A stretch of DNA of 9,965 nucleotides from Rhodococcus sp. IITR03. Lineage in GTDB: Bacteria; Actinomycetota; Actinomycetes; Mycobacteriales; Mycobacteriaceae. Position numbers and translations under genes: made by a program. Below the pieces are notes generated by a model. That model saw only the letters and a program-made list of their open reading frames with translations, had not been told where the DNA came from and searched no databases. This document shows, piece after piece, positions 7,562 through 9,965 of the stretch (positions are counted from its first letter, which is position 1; each line of letters begins with the position of its first letter). The stretch covers positions 631,900-641,864 of the forward strand of contig LATQ01000001.1 of assembly GCA_001017865.1 (NCBI GenBank), read 5' to 3'.

Positions 7562-8032
7562 TCACCAGCGGTAGTGCGCGAACGCCTTGTTGGCTTCAGC
7601 CATCTTGTGCGTGTCCTCGCGGCGCTTCACGGAGGCGCCGAGGCCGTTGCTCGCGTCGAGGAGCTCGTTGGCGAGCCGCTCGACCATGGTCTTCTCGCGA
7701 CGCTGACGCGAGAACGTCACCAGCCAGCGCAGCGCGAGCGTGGTGGAACGACCGGGGCGAACCTCGACCGGCACCTGGTAGGTGGCACCACCGACGCGAC
7801 GGCTGCGGACCTCGAGGGCGGGCTTGACGTTGTCGAGCGCGCGCTTGAGGGTGACGACCGGATCGGTACCGGTCTTCTCGCGAGCCTGCTCGAGCGCCTG
7901 GTACACGATGCGCTCGGCGGTGGACTTCTTGCCGTCCAGCAGGATCTTGTTGACCAGCTGGGTGACCAGCGGCGAACCGTAGACCGGATCGGCGATCAGC
8001 GGACGCTTGGGAGCGGGACCCTTACGTGGCAT
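7562..8032 (-). CDS. rpsG: 30S ribosomal protein S7
   Basis: Intact 156-residue protein, the normal length, beginning [20 protein letters not shown] and ending FAHYRW. S7 binds the 3' major domain of 16S rRNA, organises the 30S head and lines the exit site. Seen are the basic N-terminal arm, the [20 protein letters not shown] helices, the [20 protein letters not shown] beta-hairpin region and the C-terminal helices. The ATG shares its A with the rpsL stop (TGATG, 8030-8034), so translation is probably coupled. In E. coli S7 represses its own operon at the rpsL-rpsG junction. That junction has no spacer here, so any such control must use another site. Confidence 0.98.
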   Translation of the reverse strand: MPRKGPAPKRPLIADPVYGSPLVTQLVNKILLDGKKSTAERIVYQALEQAREKTGTDPVVTLKRALDNVKPALEVRSRRVGGATYQVPVEVRPGRSTTLALRWLVTFSRQRREKTMVERLANELLDASNGLGASVKRREDTHKMAEANKAFAHYRW

Positions 8033-8406
8033 CAGCCCTTCTCCTTCTTCGCTCCGTAGCGGCTGCGGGCCTGCTTGCGGTTCTTGACACCCTGGGTGTC
8101 GAGCGAGCCGCGGATGATCTTGTAGCGCACACCCGGGAGGTCCTTCACACGACCGCCACGCACGAGCACCATCGAGTGCTCCTGGAGGTTGTGGCCCTCA
8201 CCGGGGATGTAGGCGGTGACCTCGACCTGGGAGGTCAGGCGCACACGGGCGACCTTACGGAGAGCCGAGTTCGGCTTCTTCGGGGTGGTGGTGTACACGC
8301 GAGTGCACACACCGCGACGCTGGGGGCTGCCCTTGAGCGCCGCGCTCTTGACCTTGGCGGCCTTGTCGCGGCGGCCCTTGCGGACCAGCTGATTGATGGT
8401 TGGCAT
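8032..8406 (-). CDS. rpsL: 30S ribosomal protein S12
   Basis: Intact 124-residue protein, [20 protein letters not shown] to [12 protein letters not shown]12 lies at the decoding centre and helps control accuracy. The conserved loops [13 protein letters not shown] and [13 protein letters not shown] are present. Lys43 and Lys88, the positions changed in streptomycin-resistant mycobacteria, are wild type, so no rpsL-based resistance is predicted. Asp89, the usual methylthiolation site, is present. It is the first gene of the str operon. The ATG is preceded by a weak AGAAAG ribosome site. Confidence 0.98.
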   Translation of the reverse strand: MPTINQLVRKGRRDKAAKVKSAALKGSPQRRGVCTRVYTTTPKKPNSALRKVARVRLTSQVEVTAYIPGEGHNLQEHSMVLVRGGRVKDLPGVRYKIIRGSLDTQGVKNRKQARSRYGAKKEKG

Positions 8407-8433
8407 TAACCGGCTTTCTTCGTTGTCTGAAGC

Positions 8434-8448
8434 TGCTCACTTCGAGCA
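8434..8448 (-). repeat. Small hairpin in the rpsL leader
   Basis: TGCTC (8434-8438) and GAGCA (8444-8448) form perfect 5-bp arms with a 5-base loop, 27 bases before the rpsL start. It could affect initiation, but it is short. Confidence 0.3.
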
Positions 8449-8463
8449 ACCTCGGCTGTTCTG

Positions 8464-8492
8464 AAATTAGGGATCCATCGGTTGGGGCAAGA
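8464..8492 (-). promoter_or_regulatory. Proximal promoter candidate for rpsL
   Basis: On the minus strand a -10 box TAATTT (8464-8469) is preceded by TCTTGC (8487-8492, spacing 17) or TTGCCC (8485-8490, spacing 15). It would give a 5' leader of about 50 bases. The -10 is good and the -35 is weak. Confidence 0.4.
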
Positions 8493-8514
8493 AAGCTGCT
8501 GCCCCGCACTCGCC

Positions 8515-8532
8515 CCTCGTGTGCACACGAGG
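8515..8532. promoter_or_regulatory. Perfect 18-bp palindrome upstream of rpsL
   Basis: CCTCGTGTGCACACGAGG equals its own reverse complement over all 18 bases. The next base on each side does not pair. It is centred about 34 bp upstream of the proximal -35 box and lies inside the leader that the distal promoter would make. It could be a dimeric regulator site or an RNA hairpin with a tight loop. Confidence 0.6.
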
Positions 8533-8660
8533 TCGGGTGTGTCGCGTACCCCCACACAGGCAGCCGGGGGCTCGCTCCTGCAGATATCCACAGACCGCGC
8601 GCACGGCACTACCTCGCATAGGCACACAGACCGGCCCGGGCATGCCGGACACGACCCACA

Positions 8661-8690
8661 ACGATACCCGGCGTGCGCGCATGAGGTCAA
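8661..8690 (-). promoter_or_regulatory. Distal promoter candidate for the str operon
   Basis: The minus strand has TTGACC (8685-8690, five of six -35 consensus bases) and TATCGT (8661-8666, fits TANNNT), 18 bp apart. It is the best sigma-A-type promoter in the window by eye. It starts 41 bp after the stop of the upstream lipoprotein gene and would give an rpsL leader of about 245 bases. The rest of the 324-bp gap (8407-8730) holds no gene that I can support. Confidence 0.55.
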
Positions 8691-8730
8691 AGTGAGGAGC
8701 GCGCACCCTCCCGAGGATCCGCACACACCG

Positions 8731-9262
8731 TCAACTGCTGAGGTTCAGTGTGAGCCGGGCCAACGTAGCAGCAGCTTCACACGGGTCCGCTCCCCCGGAG
8801 GTGTACTGCACCCACCAGCCGAAGATGCCGGTCGTCGACGCCCCGGAACTGACCCCGCACGACAGCGGATCGCCGGGTCGGCGCATCTGCAGTGCCCGCC
8901 GGCCTCGATGGTCGTGTTCTCGATCTCGTAACCGAGTCCCTCGGCGGCGGCGCGTTCGTGGTCGAGGGAACCGGTCTCGAACCAGTTGAAGGTGACCTTC
9001 ACTACTCCCGTGGGTCCCTCACCGTCCCAGCGGCAGATCGCACCGAAGAATCCGCGATAGACGTAGTCCGCGCCCACGGCCTCGGCGATCTTCTCGTAGG
9101 CGACGGCATCGCACTCGGTGAGCAGCCGGGTGAACTCGGCGCCCGTGCCGCCGCCGATCCCTCCGGGACGGCCCGCCCCTCGATGGTGCGGGTACATCCG
9201 GTGAGCAGAGCACCCGTCGTGAGGACGGTCGCGAATGCGGCGCACCAGCGGCGGGCGTTCAC
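8731..9262 (-). CDS. DUF3558-type lipoprotein (second of a tandem pair), two frame breaks
   Basis: GTG 9262 starts a clear lipoprotein signal, MNARRWCAAFATVLTTGALL, followed by TGC with lipid Cys23 (lipobox LTGC). TRTIEGRAVPEG follows. The frame breaks at CCC 9159-9161 and CCC 8895-8897. One added base in each restores VPEGIGGGTGAEFTRLLTEC and EAGGALQMRRPGDPLSCGVS. The protein then ends LTLNLSS at TGA 8731-8733, giving 177 residues. Four cysteines (51, 77, 136, 162) with C-R-W and P-C-E-A-A contexts fit the DUF3558 family of secreted actinobacterial lipoproteins, whose role is unknown. The start overlaps the upstream lipoprotein stop by 4 bp (GTGA), so the two are one transcription unit. No terminator separates it from the str operon. 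Confidence 0.8.
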
Positions 9263-9810
9263 TTCTGCACCCTTTCCACACTCGTGGTGGCCAGGCCGCG
9301 AGCGACGACGCAGGCGTCGGCGACGGGCGTGAGGTTCGAGTACGAGACCGACCAGTGGACGAAGTCGCCGCCGAACTCCACGCCGATCTCGCACAGCGTC
9401 GTCTGCCCCAGGTCGTTCTGATAGGACCCCATGAAGCCGGACCGTCCCCCGATCTCGACGTCGGCGGCGGGCCTGCCGATGAGATCGGAGCCGGCGCGTT
9501 CGCGACCGATGGGACTTCCCCGGTACCACGAGAAGCTCACACTGGGGCCGCCGACGTAGATCTCCCACTCGCAGCCCACCGAGTTGCGCGTCACCGTCGT
9601 GAAACTGCCGAGACCGAAGGCCGCCGCCACCTCGTCGTCGGACATCGCGCCGCACTCGTCGAACAGCGGGCCGGGGTCGGTGACGGACGCGGTCGGCGAG
9701 GTCCTCGACCTGTCGGCGTCGTCGGAGTTCCCGCACGCCGCCGCACCGAGACCCATGAGACCGGCCGTCGCCACGGCAGCCGCCGTCCTTCCGATGCGCG
9801 GGAGAGGCAT
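9259..9810 (-). CDS. DUF3558-type lipoprotein (first of a tandem pair)
   Basis: ATG 9810 gives an intact 183-residue protein. Its signal peptide is MPLPRIGRTAAAVATAGLMG, followed by LGAAAC with probable lipid Cys26. A disordered D/S/T/P linker follows, then a compact domain with Cys 53, 80, 140 and 167. Contexts such as LFDEC, VGCEW, TLCEIG and DAC are typical of DUF3558. The function of the family is not known. The frame stays open upstream to GTG 9936, but that start would bury the signal peptide 42 residues inside the protein, so 9810 is preferred. No good Shine-Dalgarno precedes it, leaving the start moderately uncertain. It overlaps the next lipoprotein gene by 4 bp. Confidence 0.8.
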   Translation of the reverse strand: MPLPRIGRTAAAVATAGLMGLGAAACGNSDDADRSRTSPTASVTDPGPLFDECGAMSDDEVAAAFGLGSFTTVTRNSVGCEWEIYVGGPSVSFSWYRGSPIGRERAGSDLIGRPAADVEIGGRSGFMGSYQNDLGQTTLCEIGVEFGGDFVHWSVSYSNLTPVADACVVARGLATTSVERVQK

Positions 9811-9965
9811 GGCGGGAAGACTACCGAGCCGGGCCCGCCTGTGTGCGACGACCCGAGGACTCCCGAGCACCTCGTCGAGCTGCGCGGCCCAGTGCCGGAC
9901 GATCTCCCGCCGGCGGGCCGAGTCGTCCGTCAGCACGGTCGCAGGCCGAGGCCGCGCGCGAGACC
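9811..9965 (-). other. Upstream segment, possibly the end of another minus-strand gene
   Basis: The minus strand from the window edge reads 11 codons to a TGA at 9930-9932 (ending GLGLRPC). A GTG at 9936 overlaps that stop and opens 42 codons, SARRREIVRHWAAQLDEVLG and so on, running in frame into the lipoprotein. That reading looks protein-like. With indels frequent here, it may be the tail of a separate upstream gene. No family is recognised. Confidence 0.25.

Noticed and set aside
8521..8694. Possible repeated GAGGTC motif near the palindrome and the distal -35
   Set aside because: The two stretches (8521-8539 and 8673-8694) share only short blocks with different spacing, so chance similarity in GC-rich DNA is enough.
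8407..8730. Open frames in the rpsL upstream gap
   Set aside because: Several short frames overlap on both strands, rich in Cys, Arg and Pro, without ribosome sites or family features.

Overview
The window is high-GC chromosomal DNA from an actinobacterium of the order Mycobacteriales (Corynebacteriales). Rhodococcus or a close relative is the best guess. The guess rests on GTG starts, the EF-Tu, EF-G, S12 and S7 sequences, paired DUF3558-type lipoproteins, and an Asp23/AmaP-type gene pair. The genus cannot be fixed from sequence reading alone.

Left part (1-3877). The 3' end of a small Asp23/Gls24-like gene overlaps by 4 bp a two-helix AmaP/DUF6286-like membrane protein gene (148-711, +). 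A convergent MpaB/DUF2236 (Lcp-like) oxygenase gene follows (754-1928, -). It is divergent, with a 45-bp gap, from a TetR-family regulator (1974-2606, +). The TetR promoter can be read directly: a -35 and -10 17 bp apart, an 11-bp palindrome in the spacer, and an ATG where transcription should begin. Next is a serine beta-lactamase/DD-peptidase-like lipoprotein gene (2716-3877, +).

Right part (3878-9965, all minus strand). This holds the complete str operon rpsL-rpsG-fusA-tuf, transcribed right to left and closed by a strong hairpin terminator. Upstream of rpsL are two promoter candidates and a perfect 18-bp palindrome. Further upstream lie two overlapping, tandemly paralogous, four-cysteine lipoprotein genes of DUF3558 type.

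Data quality. About 13 reading-frame breaks are visible, even in essential fusA and tuf. Nearly all are repaired by adding one base, most often to a short G or C run. Repair returns canonical lengths (EF-Tu 396 aa, EF-G 700 aa). I read them as consensus sequence errors, not pseudogenes, and annotate the affected genes as CDS over their whole span.

No phage, insertion sequence, CRISPR, tRNA or convincingly new multi-gene system is present. The best second-look items are non-coding: a 26-bp tandem duplication at the 3' end of tuf, a heavily structured rpsG-fusA spacer, the palindrome-bearing rpsL leader, and the TetR/oxygenase control region. The matching cysteine spacing of the lipoprotein pair is the best protein-level item.
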